A stretch of 64,000 nt of DNA, from contig NZ_CP083456.1 of assembly GCF_020229735.1 (NCBI RefSeq), positions 70,001-134,000 of the forward strand. The letters are read 5' to 3'. The notes beneath the pieces are model-generated. The model searched no databases. It had not been told where the DNA came from and saw only the letters and a program-made list of their open reading frames with translations. This document shows, in pieces, positions 33,784 to 42,681 of the stretch. Positions within the stretch are counted from its first letter, which is position 1, and every line of letters starts with the position of its first letter. The stretch comes from Deinococcus taeanensis. Lineage in GTDB: Bacteria > Deinococcota > Deinococci > Deinococcales > Deinococcaceae. A program made the translations under genes and the position numbers.

Positions 33784-34919
33784 CCCGCACCCTGTGGACC
33801 GCGCGCAGCGGCGCCGGGCGCCGCGCGGCCCGGACCACCGGCGCGCCGCCGGCACTGTGGGTGGCGACCGCGGCGCGCGGCGGAATTCACGGCTACACCC
33901 GCGCGCTGGAAGCCACCCCGCTGTTCACCGACTGGCAGGTTGAACGCCTCGTCACGCACGATGACGGTCCGCTTCCGCGGCGCCTGTCCCTGTTCGCCCG
34001 CGGCGCCGGCACACTGCTCTGGCGCTGCCTGAGCGCCCGGCCGTCGCTGGTGCACCTGCACTCGGCGGCGTACGGCAGTTTTGCCCGCAAGGCGCTGCTG
34101 CTGTGGGCCGCGCGCGGCGTGTTCCGCGTGCCGACGGTCCTGCACCTGCACGCCGGGGAGTTCGAGACCTTCTACGGAGCGTGCCCGCCGCTGGCGCGCG
34201 CCCTGGTGCGCGCCACCCTGCGCCGCGCCGACCGGGTCATCACGCTCTCCCCTGCCCTGGCGGCAGCCGTGACCCGCATCGCGCCGGGCGCCCGGGTGAC
34301 AGTCGCGGCCAACGGGGTCGCCCTGGCGCCCGCCGCGCGCGTCCTGGCGCGCCGCGCCCCGCGGGTGCTGTTCGCAGGCGTCCTGATCGACCGCAAGGAC
34401 CCGGTGGGGCTGCTGCGGGCCTGGGCGGCCTGCCCGCGCCCGCCCGGCGCGCGGCTGGTGTTCGCCGGCGACGGCCCGCTGCGCGCCGACCTGGAGGCCC
34501 TGGCCGCGGAACTCGGGGTCAGCCGCAGCGTGGACTTCCGCGGCTGGCTCGACCCGGCCGGCGTGGCGGCGGAGATGGACCAGGCCGACATCCTGGCCCT
34601 GCCGTCGCATTTCGAGGGTCAGCCGCTGTCGCTGCTTGAAGGCATGGCGCGCGGCCTGGCCCTGCTGTCCACCCGGGTGGGCGGCATTCCGGACCTGATC
34701 GAAGACGGCGTGAGTGGCCGCCTAGTGCCGCCCGGGGATCCGGGCGCGCTGAGCGCCGCCCTGGCTGAGCTGCTGAGCGACCAGGACGCCCGGGCGCGGT
34801 ACGGCGCTGCGGCGTACGCGCGCGCCGCGCACGCCTTTGATATCCGGCGCACCTGGCAGAGTCTGGATACTGTGTACCGGACCCTGGCGCAGGGCGCGCC
34901 GCGGGGTCCCCATGACTGA
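33780..34919 (+). CDS. Glycosyltransferase, family 4
   Basis: This 379-residue protein starts at ATG 33780, whose ATGA overlaps the asnB stop. The acceptor domain has VATAARGGIHGYTRAL. Then come VLHLHAGEFETFYGACPP and VITLSPALAAAVTRIAPGA. The donor domain has RVLFAGVLIDRKDPVGLL, RLVFAGDGPLRADLEALA and ILALPSHFEGQPLSLLEGM, followed by STRVGGIPDLIEDG. This is a complete GT4 signature. Very high GC and Arg-rich composition are seen at the N-terminus. The sugar specificity is unknown. It belongs to the 30.7-37.7 kb operon. Confidence 0.88.
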   Translation: MTRTLWTARSGAGRRAARTTGAPPALWVATAARGGIHGYTRALEATPLFTDWQVERLVTHDDGPLPRRLSLFARGAGTLLWRCLSARPSLVHLHSAAYGSFARKALLLWAARGVFRVPTVLHLHAGEFETFYGACPPLARALVRATLRRADRVITLSPALAAAVTRIAPGARVTVAANGVALAPAARVLARRAPRVLFAGVLIDRKDPVGLLRAWAACPRPPGARLVFAGDGPLRADLEALAAELGVSRSVDFRGWLDPAGVAAEMDQADILALPSHFEGQPLSLLEGMARGLALLSTRVGGIPDLIEDGVSGRLVPPGDPGALSAALAELLSDQDARARYGAAAYARAAHAFDIRRTWQSLDTVYRTLAQGAPRGPHD

Positions 34920-36189
34920 CGTTTCAACGCTGGGCCCGTCCAGCCGCGCTCCGGCCGCCCCCAGGCGGCGGGTGCTGATCATCGTGGAGAACCTGCCGGT
35001 GCCGGTGGACCGCCGGGTGTGGATGGAAGCGACAACCCTGCACGCCGCCGGGTACGAGGTGTCAGTCATCTGCCCCACCGGGCGCGGCCAGGACAAGACC
35101 TTCGAGATGCTCGAAGGCATCGCGGTCTACCGCCATCCCCTGCCCCCTGAGGGCGAAGGCAGCCTGACCTTCGTGCGCGAGTACCTCGTGGCGCTGTGGC
35201 ACGAAACCCGCCTGGCGTGGCGCGTCCGGCGCGAGCGGGGCTTTGACGTCATTCACGTGTGCAACCCGCCGGACCTGCTGTTCCTGGTCGCGGCGCCGTT
35301 CAAGGCGCTGTTCGGCACGCCGATGATCTTCGACCACCACGACGCGACGCTGGAGATGTACGAAGCGAAGTTCGGCCGGCGTGACCTGCCGTACCACGTG
35401 CTGAAACTGGCCGAGCGCCTCACCTACGCGCTGGCGGACGTGGTGGTCGCCACGAACGAATCCCTGCGCGGCTTTGCCCTGGGCCGCGGTCACAAGGCCC
35501 CGGAGGACGTGTTCGTGGTGCGCAGCGGCCCGCGCCTGGACCGCTTCGTGCCGCAGCCCGGCGGGGAGCGGTACCGGGCGGGGTTCCGGCACGTGGTCGG
35601 GTACGTGGGCGTGCTGGGTTCCCAGGACGGGCTGGACGTGCTGCTGCGCGTGGCGCGGCGCGTGGTGGACGGCGGGCGCACCGACGTGCGGTTCATGATC
35701 ATCGGAGGCGGACCGTCCCTGGAGCCGCTCAGGGCGCTGTGCAGCGCCATGAAACTCGACCCGTACGTGGAATTCACGGGCATGCTGACCGACCAGGACG
35801 AGCTGATCGAGCGCCTCAGCGCCTGCGACGTCTGCGTGGCCCCGGACCCGCAGACGTCGTACAGCGACGTGTGCACCATGAACAAGGTGCTGGAGTACAT
35901 GGCGCTCGGCAAGGCGACCGTGCAGTTCGACCTGACCGAGGGCCGCCACTCGGCCGGGGACGCGGCCGCGTACGCGCGGCCCAACGACGAGGAGGACTTC
36001 GCGCGTCAGCTGCTGGCCCTGCTGGCCGACCCGGAGCGCCAGGCGCAGATGGGCCGCGTGGGCCAGGCGCGCATGCAGCAGGCGCTCGCTTGGGACCACC
36101 AGGCGCCGAAACTGCTGGACGCCTACGCCCGTGCGCTGCGCCGGCGGGTGCGCGCCGCGGCGCCGGACCGGGAACGGGAACCCGCGTGA
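34912..36189 (+). CDS. Glycosyltransferase, family 4
   Basis: This 425-residue GT-B enzyme overlaps the previous gene by 8 bases. It has RVLIIVENLPVPVDRRVWME, FDVIHVCNPPDLLFLVAAP and MIFDHHDATLEMYEAKFG. Then come YVGVLGSQDGLDVLL, FMIIGGGPSLEPLRALC and CVAPDPQTSYSDVCTMNKVL, with EYMALGKATVQFDL. This is the subgroup often called glycosyltransferase WbuB-like. It acts in the cytoplasm on the lipid-linked repeat unit. Donor unknown. The last base of its stop codon is the first base of the following ATG. Confidence 0.88.
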   Translation: MTDVSTLGPSSRAPAAPRRRVLIIVENLPVPVDRRVWMEATTLHAAGYEVSVICPTGRGQDKTFEMLEGIAVYRHPLPPEGEGSLTFVREYLVALWHETRLAWRVRRERGFDVIHVCNPPDLLFLVAAPFKALFGTPMIFDHHDATLEMYEAKFGRRDLPYHVLKLAERLTYALADVVVATNESLRGFALGRGHKAPEDVFVVRSGPRLDRFVPQPGGERYRAGFRHVVGYVGVLGSQDGLDVLLRVARRVVDGGRTDVRFMIIGGGPSLEPLRALCSAMKLDPYVEFTGMLTDQDELIERLSACDVCVAPDPQTSYSDVCTMNKVLEYMALGKATVQFDLTEGRHSAGDAAAYARPNDEEDFARQLLALLADPERQAQMGRVGQARMQQALAWDHQAPKLLDAYARALRRRVRAAAPDREREPA

Positions 36190-37670
36190 TGTCCGCGCCG
36201 TGGATGGCGCTGGGCGCGGGCCTGCTGCTCGGCGCGGGGCTGCTGCAGGGCGCGAGCGTGCTCGGGCAGGGTCCCCCGGCGCCGCGGGAGGCGGCCGTGG
36301 CCCCCAGCCGGGCGGCGCTCGCGCAGGCCGCGCCGCGGCGGGCCAGCGTGAGCGTCCGGGACTTCGGGGCGCGCGGGGACGGCACCACCGACGACACCGC
36401 CGCGCTCAACCGCGCCGCGAGTCAACTCGCCGGGCGGGACCTGGTGTTCCCGGCCGGCACCTACCTGATCCGCGGCCCGGTGGTGTTCACCGGGCTCAAG
36501 GACCAGACGGTGTCGGGCGCGGCGGGCGCCACGGTCCGCGCCGCGCCGAACTACGAGCACGGCAGGTTCGACGGCATGCTGCACTTCGACCGGCCCGTGA
36601 ACGTCACCGTGCGCGGCCTGAGTATCGCCGGGCGCCGCGTGCCGAGCGCCAATCCGTACGCGGTGCTGATCGACGGGGTCCGGGTCAACAAGGGAAAGAA
36701 CGTCACCCTCAGCGACCTGCACGTCGTGGACGCCCCCACCAACGGGCTGGCGGTCGAGGACACCGACACCGTGACCCTGCGCGACAACCGGATCGAGCGG
36801 GCCGGCGGCGCCGGCGGATGGGCGCACCGCACCGTGCACCAGCGCTGGCTGAACAACACGGTGACCGGGCTGGGCGACCCCAACGGCAAACCGTTCGCGG
36901 GCCTGGGGCTGTTCGCGACCATCGGGGATGACTTCCTGGCGGAAGGCAACGTCCTGAAGAACCTCTCGAACACCGCCACGAAAACCGAGGGCGTGCACCA
37001 CGTCGTGTACCGCAACAACACCGTGGACGTGTTCGGCAAGGACGGCATCAAGGTCATGCCGTACGACGGGGCCACGAAGACGGTCGAAGGCGCGGTCATC
37101 GAGAACAACACCGTGCGTTCGAGGCGCGCGTGGGCGCCGGACGGCTCGGCGTACATCCTGATGCACTCGGTCAACGGCGGGCAGATCCGCAACAACCGCG
37201 TCGAAGGCACCGGCGGTCAGCCGGAGGTGTACGCCGAGGACGCCATCAAGGTGAACACCTGGGGGAGCGGCCCGCCGTCGAAGAACATCCTGATCGAGGG
37301 CAACCAGGTGCGCGACACGCGCCGCGGCATCCGCATCGAGGCGGACAACGTGGTGCTGCGCGGCAACACCGTCACGGGGCGCCTGCCCTGGGCGCGCACC
37401 GCGGTGGTCGTGGGCAGCAATGGCGTGTCGATCGCGGACAACGTGATTGACGGTCCGTCGGTGGGCGTGCTGATCGACCGGGGGTTCGGACGCACGCGGA
37501 TCGAGAACAACCGCTTTGACCACGTGGAGACGGCCGTGTACGCCGACAACGGTAACCCGGCCGTGACGGTCAGCCGCAACACTTTCGGTGCGGCGGTGCA
37601 GAAGGCCGTGGCGGGCAGCGTGGGGCGCGACTGCAACTTCTACAACAGCGCGGAGTGCCGCGCGCCCTGA
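36189..37670 (+). CDS. Exported right-handed beta-helix protein, pectate-lyase-3-like
   Basis: This 493-residue protein has a signal or anchor segment (MALGAGLLLGAGLLQGASVL). It opens its beta-helix with VSVRDFGARGDGTTDDTAAL and the FPAGTYLIRGPVVFTGL turn. Repeated GNTV/NNRV coils follow to the end (CNFYNSAECRAP, two Cys). It is clearly related to the lipoprotein at 13876 but lacks the N-terminal carbohydrate-binding-like domain. It is last in the rightward operon (TGATG overlap with the GT4). Lyase, epimerase or structural binding of the secreted polymer are possible. An in-frame GTG three bases upstream is an alternative start. Confidence 0.82.
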   Translation: MSAPWMALGAGLLLGAGLLQGASVLGQGPPAPREAAVAPSRAALAQAAPRRASVSVRDFGARGDGTTDDTAALNRAASQLAGRDLVFPAGTYLIRGPVVFTGLKDQTVSGAAGATVRAAPNYEHGRFDGMLHFDRPVNVTVRGLSIAGRRVPSANPYAVLIDGVRVNKGKNVTLSDLHVVDAPTNGLAVEDTDTVTLRDNRIERAGGAGGWAHRTVHQRWLNNTVTGLGDPNGKPFAGLGLFATIGDDFLAEGNVLKNLSNTATKTEGVHHVVYRNNTVDVFGKDGIKVMPYDGATKTVEGAVIENNTVRSRRAWAPDGSAYILMHSVNGGQIRNNRVEGTGGQPEVYAEDAIKVNTWGSGPPSKNILIEGNQVRDTRRGIRIEADNVVLRGNTVTGRLPWARTAVVVGSNGVSIADNVIDGPSVGVLIDRGFGRTRIENNRFDHVETAVYADNGNPAVTVSRNTFGAAVQKAVAGSVGRDCNFYNSAECRAP

Positions 37671-37690
37671 GGGCCTGCTGACGCGGCTGC

Positions 37691-38470
37691 CTAGTCGCGG
37701 GTCAGGCCCACGCGCAGCTCGAGGTCCGGCAGGGCCAGGCGGACGTAGCGCAGCAGGGTCGACAGGAACAGGATCACGCCCGCCATCTCCAGGGCTTCCT
37801 CGGCGGTGATCAGGATCTCCATCAGGAAGGTGTCGCGGCCCATCAGGGTGCGCACGTAGCCTTCGGCGAGTTCCAGGCCGAAGGCGCCGCTGATGTACAC
37901 CGCGCCGGCGAGCAGCATGCCGTTGCGGGTCCCGCGCGGCAGGTGGCGCAGGAAGCGCAGGCACACGACGAACACGGTCAGGGCCAGCAGGCCGTACGGC
38001 ACCACCCAGGCGTAGTGCAGCGCGCCCTCAACCTTGACCAGGTCGTGCACCGGCTCGATCAGCAGTTCGTGCAGGCTGGCGCCCTCGTCGAGGCCGAGGT
38101 ACACGAACAGCAGGGTCAGGCCGGTCCAGACCCGGCGGAACGGGTCCAGCGCGGCCCTGCGGGCCAGGGCGATCACGCCGAGCGCGGCGGCGGCCGACAG
38201 CAGCAGCAGCGTGGAGAACAGCGACGGGAGGTTCGTCTCGCCGTTGAGGTACGTCAGGGACCACACCAGGTCCCGCGCGAAGAAGTCCGGCAGGAAGGTC
38301 TTGCTGTAGATGCCCCAGAAGCCCACCGCGATCAGGACCGCCGCCGTGACCGACAGGAACCGGATGATCCGGCGGTCGTTGAGGCGCAGCGGCACGCGCT
38401 GGCCGGCCAGCGGGGCGGCCGGGGCGGGCGCAGCGCGGCTGAAACCGGGGGTCACTGTCATGTCTTTCAT
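37691..38470 (-). CDS. Six-segment membrane protein with intramembrane acidic and His residues, unknown function
   Basis: The protein is 259 residues. ATG 38470 has GGAGGA six bases upstream. After a Pro-rich cytoplasmic start, about six membrane segments follow. Conserved-looking charged motifs sit at their ends: VYLGLDEGASLHELL, GAFGLELAEGYV and TAEEALEMAGVILFL. I have seen this Asp/Glu/His pattern in uncharacterised integral proteins of other bacteria but cannot name a family. It closes the leftward CDP-sugar operon and meets the rightward operon tail to tail with a 20-base gap. A role in polymer export or modification is only inferred from position. Confidence 0.7.
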   Translation of the reverse strand: MKDMTVTPGFSRAAPAPAAPLAGQRVPLRLNDRRIIRFLSVTAAVLIAVGFWGIYSKTFLPDFFARDLVWSLTYLNGETNLPSLFSTLLLLSAAAALGVIALARRAALDPFRRVWTGLTLLFVYLGLDEGASLHELLIEPVHDLVKVEGALHYAWVVPYGLLALTVFVVCLRFLRHLPRGTRNGMLLAGAVYISGAFGLELAEGYVRTLMGRDTFLMEILITAEEALEMAGVILFLSTLLRYVRLALPDLELRVGLTRD

Positions 38471-38522
38471 GGCGCTCCTCCAGAGCCGGACAGATCCGCC
38501 GGCACGCGGTGGGTCTCGGGGC

Positions 38523-39833
38523 TCAGGTGGGGCGCAGCTCGGCGGCCGGGGCGAACAGGCGGTCCTGCTCGGCGCGCAGCTGTACCGACAGGCGCCCTTC
38601 AGGCAGCGTCACGTCGTCGTAGGTCAGCACGTGGTCGCGCGGCAGGTCCCGCCGCAGCTGCGCGCCTTCGGCCAGGCCCATCGGCAGCAGCCGCTGCGCG
38701 GCCGTCACGTCGGCGTTCTCGCACTGGCCGTAGGTCATGTAGCCGCCCAGGCCGTCGATGGTCTCCCCGGCTTTCAGGTCGCGCTTGGCGGTGGTGACGA
38801 CCTCCACCATCGGCGCGCCGCGCGCCTGCAGCACGGCGTCCCCGAACAGCACGACGCGCGCGGCGGAGAGCGGCACCTCGAAGTGGCACAGATGGTACGG
38901 CGTGTAGAAGCTGTACAGCGGCCCCTCGCCAAGTTTGTACAGGTTGAGGTAGTGGCGCTGCCTGGGGTCGTCGTGCGTGGCGTACACGAAGACGCCCGGG
39001 CCGGGCCGCGCGCCCACCACGTAGTCCACGGCGCCGCCGAGGGCGCGCAGTTCATCGACGTCGTACATCGCCCGCAGGTCGTCAACGTGCCCGGGGAAGT
39101 CCAGGCCGCGCATGCCGCGCTGCGCGACGCGCATGCCGGTGCCGTTGGCGACGATGGCCTGCTCGAAGGAGATTTTCGTGCCGTCGGCGAAACTCGTGAC
39201 CATGTACGGGTTCTGCCCCCAGCGTTCCGCGAAGGCCTTCTGGGTGGTGGGCGTGCGGTACGGGTCCTGCAGGCCCTTGATGTTCCCGCACAGCAGCGGC
39301 GTCAGCCCGATGCTGCGCACGAAGCGGTACAGGTTCATCTGCACGCCGGGCTGGTCCCCGTCGGCAGCCGTGAAGATCACGCCGGCGCGGTCGGCCATCA
39401 CCTTGAGCAGCGGCCCGACGGTCGCGTCGAGCTCGGCGTTCATGGTGACCATGTGTTTGCCGTTGGCGATGGCTTCCACGGTGACCTGCGCGCCGAACTC
39501 CACGTCGCCGGTCACGTCGATCAGGCAGTCGATGCCCTCGGCGCGGCACAGCAGCAGGGCGTCTTCGGTCACGGCCGGTTGCCCGGCGCGGATGGCGTCC
39601 TCCACGGCCGCCTGGCTGCGGACCTCCAGGACGCTTTCCACGCCCGCTTCGAGGTACGCGCGGCGGGCGGTGGTGAGCGTGCGGTTGGCGACGGCCACGA
39701 GCCGCATGCCCGGTACGGAATTGATGATCTGGTTCGCGACGCCGCGGCCCATGAAGCCCGCGCCGATCATGCCCACGCGCACGGGCTGCCCGGCGTCCTC
39801 GCGGGCCTGGAGTGCCCGGTCCACCAGAATCAT
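38523..39833 (-). CDS. NAD(P)-dependent oxidoreductase with C-terminal SAF domain
   Basis: This 436-residue protein has an N-terminal Rossmann fold (VRVGMIGAGFMGRGVANQI). It continues RLVAVANRTLTTARRAYLEA, DVTGDVEFGAQVTVEAI and GKHMVTMNAELDATVGPLL, as in homoserine-dehydrogenase-like proteins. The C-terminus has a SAF-like segment (VVTTAKRDLKAGETIDGLGG). The ATG overlaps the stop of the RfbC-like gene (ATGA). This type recurs in cell-surface sugar clusters next to cytidylyltransferase genes, where it probably helps build a modified CDP-sugar. The reaction itself is not known to me. Confidence 0.82.
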   Translation of the reverse strand: MILVDRALQAREDAGQPVRVGMIGAGFMGRGVANQIINSVPGMRLVAVANRTLTTARRAYLEAGVESVLEVRSQAAVEDAIRAGQPAVTEDALLLCRAEGIDCLIDVTGDVEFGAQVTVEAIANGKHMVTMNAELDATVGPLLKVMADRAGVIFTAADGDQPGVQMNLYRFVRSIGLTPLLCGNIKGLQDPYRTPTTQKAFAERWGQNPYMVTSFADGTKISFEQAIVANGTGMRVAQRGMRGLDFPGHVDDLRAMYDVDELRALGGAVDYVVGARPGPGVFVYATHDDPRQRHYLNLYKLGEGPLYSFYTPYHLCHFEVPLSAARVVLFGDAVLQARGAPMVEVVTTAKRDLKAGETIDGLGGYMTYGQCENADVTAAQRLLPMGLAEGAQLRRDLPRDHVLTYDDVTLPEGRLSVQLRAEQDRLFAPAAELRPT

Positions 39834-40375
39834 CCGAGCACCGCCTCGGCGCTCAGCAGCGGCCACGCGGCGTCCTTGTCGGAGATCACGGTCACGGGCA
39901 GCGGCCACGTGATGCCCAGGCGGGGGTCGTCGAAGCGCAGGCCGCGTTCGTACCCGGGCGTGTAGAACTCCCCGACCTGGTACGTGACCTCGGCGCCGTC
40001 GGTCAGCGCCTGGTACCCGTGCGCGAACAGCTCGGGCACGTACAGGGCGCGGCGGTTGTGCTCGGTGAGTTCCACCGCGACGTGCTCCAGGTAGGTGGGG
40101 GAGTCCGGACGCAGGTCCACGATCACGTCCAGGATGGAGCCGCGGGTGCAGCGCACGAGTTTGGTTTCCGCGGCCGGGGCGAGCTGGTAGTGCATGCCGC
40201 GCAGGGTGCCGGCGACGTGGTTGACGCTGAGGTTGCACTGCGCCACGTCGACCTTCAGGCCGTGCTCGGCGAACTCGCGCTGGCAGAAGGTCCGGGCGAA
40301 CAGCCCGCGGTGGTCCTCGCGCGCCTGCACGTCCACGGTGAACGCGCCGCGCAGCCGGGTCTCGGTGAAGATCAC
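39830..40375 (-). CDS. rfbC: dTDP-4-dehydrorhamnose 3,5-epimerase-like protein
   Basis: This 181-residue cupin enzyme shows FTVDVQAREDHRGLFARTF, CNLSVNHVAGTLRGMHYQL (the catalytic His is in RGMHYQ), KLVRCTRGSILDVIVDLRP and YVPELFAHGYQAL. YQVGEFYTPGYERGLRFDDP follows. Length matches RfbC. The GTG start at 40375 overlaps the previous stop (GTGA). In this operon the donor nucleotide is probably CDP, because a cytidylyltransferase is encoded upstream and no dTDP-sugar synthetase is present. The substrate may therefore be a CDP-4-keto sugar. Confidence 0.85.
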   Translation of the reverse strand: MIFTETRLRGAFTVDVQAREDHRGLFARTFCQREFAEHGLKVDVAQCNLSVNHVAGTLRGMHYQLAPAAETKLVRCTRGSILDVIVDLRPDSPTYLEHVAVELTEHNRRALYVPELFAHGYQALTDGAEVTYQVGEFYTPGYERGLRFDDPRLGITWPLPVTVISDKDAAWPLLSAEAVLG

Positions 40376-41445
40376 GGAACACGCTCCATCAGGACCGGCT
40401 CGGGCAGCGCGGCGCTGAACGGATCGGTCCAGAAGAAGTCCTGGTCGATCTGCCCGGTGGACAGCAGGTACTCGAGCTGCTTGAGGCGGGTGTAGCCGCG
40501 GGATTCGAATTCCTCTTTCGTCAGCCCGATGCGGGCGAACAGCGCGGCCAGCTGCGCCGCGCCGCGTTCGGCGTTCCATTCGCAGGCGAAGCCGGGCAGT
40601 TGCGTGTTGATCTTCTCGAACGACACGCGGTAGCTGCGGTTGTCGCTGCCGTTCGCCCCGAAGCTCAGCGCGCAGCCGGGGAAGGTCGCGGCGATGATCT
40701 CAGCGATGTCGCGCACGCGGTAGTTCTGCGCGGTGTCACCCACGTTGAACACCTGGTTGTGCACCGCTTCGAGCGGCGCCTCAAGCGCGCAGAGGATGGC
40801 GCGCGCAATGTCGTTGGCGTGCACGAGCGGCCGCCACGGCGTGCCGTCGGAGGTCATGCGGATTTCCCCGGACGTCCAGGCCAGACCGGCGAGATTGTTC
40901 AGCACGATGTCAAAGCGCATGCGGGGCGAGGCGCCGAAGGCCGTGGCGTTGCGCAGGAAGGTCGGGGAGAAGCGCCCGTCGGCCAGCTCGCGCAGGTCCC
41001 GTTCCACGAGGACCTTGCACTCGGCGTAGGCGGTCTGCGGATTGACGGACGACGCCTCGGTGACGTCCCCTTCGGTTGCCACGCCGTACACGCTGCATGA
41101 CGACATGTACACGAAGCGCCCCACGCCGGCGGCCTTGGCGAGGCGCGCGAGTCTCAGGGAGCCCAGGTGGTTGATGTCGTACGTAATGTTCGGCAGCAGC
41201 TGCCCGAGCGGGTCGTTGGAGAGTTCGGCCATGTGCACGACCGCGTCGACGCCCTCGAAGTCCGCGGCGGTGACGTGCCGGATGTCCTTGAACTGCGTCT
41301 TCGCCGTGCGGTCCACGCCGTGGTACAGCCAGCCGCTGCGGTAGTAGCCGGTGTCGACGGCGGTGACGCTGTGGCCGGCGCGCATGACGGCGGGCGCGAC
41401 GATGGCGCCCAGGTAACCTTCTGTGCCGGTGATCAGGACCTTCAT
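40372..41445 (-). CDS. NAD-dependent sugar epimerase/dehydratase (extended SDR)
   Basis: This 357-residue protein opens MKVLITGTEGYLGAIVAPAV (TGxxGxxG motif). It has DAVVHMAELSNDPLGQLL and FVYMSSCSVYGVATEGDV, with the catalytic Tyr/Lys in AYAECKVLVERDL. PLVHANDIARAILCAL follows. ATG 41445 overlaps the upstream oxidase stop by 4 bases. It is the best local candidate for a nucleotide-sugar dehydratase or epimerase acting on the CDP-sugar made by the cytidylyltransferase. Its exact reaction cannot be read from the sequence. Confidence 0.85.
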   Translation of the reverse strand: MKVLITGTEGYLGAIVAPAVMRAGHSVTAVDTGYYRSGWLYHGVDRTAKTQFKDIRHVTAADFEGVDAVVHMAELSNDPLGQLLPNITYDINHLGSLRLARLAKAAGVGRFVYMSSCSVYGVATEGDVTEASSVNPQTAYAECKVLVERDLRELADGRFSPTFLRNATAFGASPRMRFDIVLNNLAGLAWTSGEIRMTSDGTPWRPLVHANDIARAILCALEAPLEAVHNQVFNVGDTAQNYRVRDIAEIIAATFPGCALSFGANGSDNRSYRVSFEKINTQLPGFACEWNAERGAAQLAALFARIGLTKEEFESRGYTRLKQLEYLLSTGQIDQDFFWTDPFSAALPEPVLMERVP

Positions 41446-42677
41446 GCGGGCACTCCTTGGGGGGTCAGCGAGAGGGTATGGCGCCTGGGCGCCGCCGGAA
41501 CGCGCGCGGCGATGGCGCGGCCGATCTCCAGGCTGGAGGTGGCGGCCGGTGACGGGGCGTTGCACACGTGCAGCGCGTTGGGACCGTCGATCAGCAGGAA
41601 GTCGTCCACGAGTTTGCCTTCGGGCGTGAGGGCCTGCGCGCGGACCCCCGCGGCGCACGGCACGATGTCGTCGGCCGTGACTTCCGGAATGAGCCGCTGG
41701 AGGCTGCGCACGAAGGTGGCTTTCGACCAGGAGCGCATCATTTCCATGGCGCCTTCACGCAGGTGCCGGCGCGCCAGGGCGCGGAAGCCGGGATTGGTGA
41801 GCACCTCGCGCAGGTCCCGGACGTTCAGATCGGTCTTGCGGTAGCCTTCGCGGGCAAAGGCCAGCACGGCGTTCGGGCCGGCATGCACGGACCCGTCGAT
41901 CATGCGCGTGAAGTGCACGCCCAGGAACGGGAAGTCCGGGTTGGGAACCGGGTAGATCAGCCCGCGCACGAGCGCGCGGCGTTCGGGGCGCAGTTCGTAG
42001 TACTCGCCGCGGAACGGCACGATGCTGCTGCGCGGGTCGGTGCCGGCGAGGCGGGCCACGCGGTCACTGTGCAGCCCGGCGCAGTTGACGAGCACCAGCG
42101 CGGCGACGTCGCCGGCGCTGGTGCTGATCTCGTAGCCGTCCGCGCTGGGGGTCAGGCGCTCGACGGTGACGCCGAAGCGCACGTCGGCGCCCCGCGCCCG
42201 GATAAGGTCGACGAGCGCCGCGCTCACCTGCCGGTAGGAGACGATGCCGGTACTCGGGACGCGGATGCCGGCCAGGGCCCGGACGTGCGGCTCGTACTCG
42301 GTGACCTGCGCGGCGCTGAGCTTCTGCACGTTCAGGCCGTTGTCCAGACCGCGCTGGTAGAGGCGCTCGAGCCCGGGCAGCTCCTCCGGCGCGGTGGCGA
42401 CGATGACCTTGCCGCACTGGTCGTACGGAATGCCGTGCTCATCGCAGAACGCCATCATGGACTGCACGCCCGCGGCGCACATCTTCGCTTTCAGGCTGCC
42501 GGGCGCGTAGTAGATCCCGGAGTGGATCACCCCGGAGTTCCGGCCCGTCTGGTGCCGGGCCGGCCCGTCCTCTTTTTCCAGCAGGACGATGCTGGCACCC
42601 GGGTGGCGCGCGGCGAGCGCGTGGGCGGTGGCCAGGCCGACAATGCCCCCGCCGACAACCGCGTAGTCGAACCGCAC
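41442..42677 (-). CDS. FAD-dependent L-2-hydroxyglutarate oxidase-like protein
   Basis: This 411-residue protein of the DAO family starts YAVVGGGIVGLATAHALA (FAD dinucleotide motif). It has EKEDGPARHQTGRNSGVIHS, GIYYAPGSLKAKMCAAG, LVNCAGLHSDRVARL and HFTRMIDGSVHAGPNAVLAF, as in LhgO. The GTG start at 42677 yields the canonical N-terminus, and no ATG is available. Its stop overlaps the SDR start. The presence of an LhgO-like oxidase inside a sugar-nucleotide operon suggests a 2-hydroxy-acid or sugar-acid substrate. Housekeeping L-2-hydroxyglutarate repair is the alternative. Confidence 0.82.
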   Translation of the reverse strand: MRFDYAVVGGGIVGLATAHALAARHPGASIVLLEKEDGPARHQTGRNSGVIHSGIYYAPGSLKAKMCAAGVQSMMAFCDEHGIPYDQCGKVIVATAPEELPGLERLYQRGLDNGLNVQKLSAAQVTEYEPHVRALAGIRVPSTGIVSYRQVSAALVDLIRARGADVRFGVTVERLTPSADGYEISTSAGDVAALVLVNCAGLHSDRVARLAGTDPRSSIVPFRGEYYELRPERRALVRGLIYPVPNPDFPFLGVHFTRMIDGSVHAGPNAVLAFAREGYRKTDLNVRDLREVLTNPGFRALARRHLREGAMEMMRSWSKATFVRSLQRLIPEVTADDIVPCAAGVRAQALTPEGKLVDDFLLIDGPNALHVCNAPSPAATSSLEIGRAIAARVPAAPRRHTLSLTPQGVPA

Positions 42678-42681
42678 GGGC

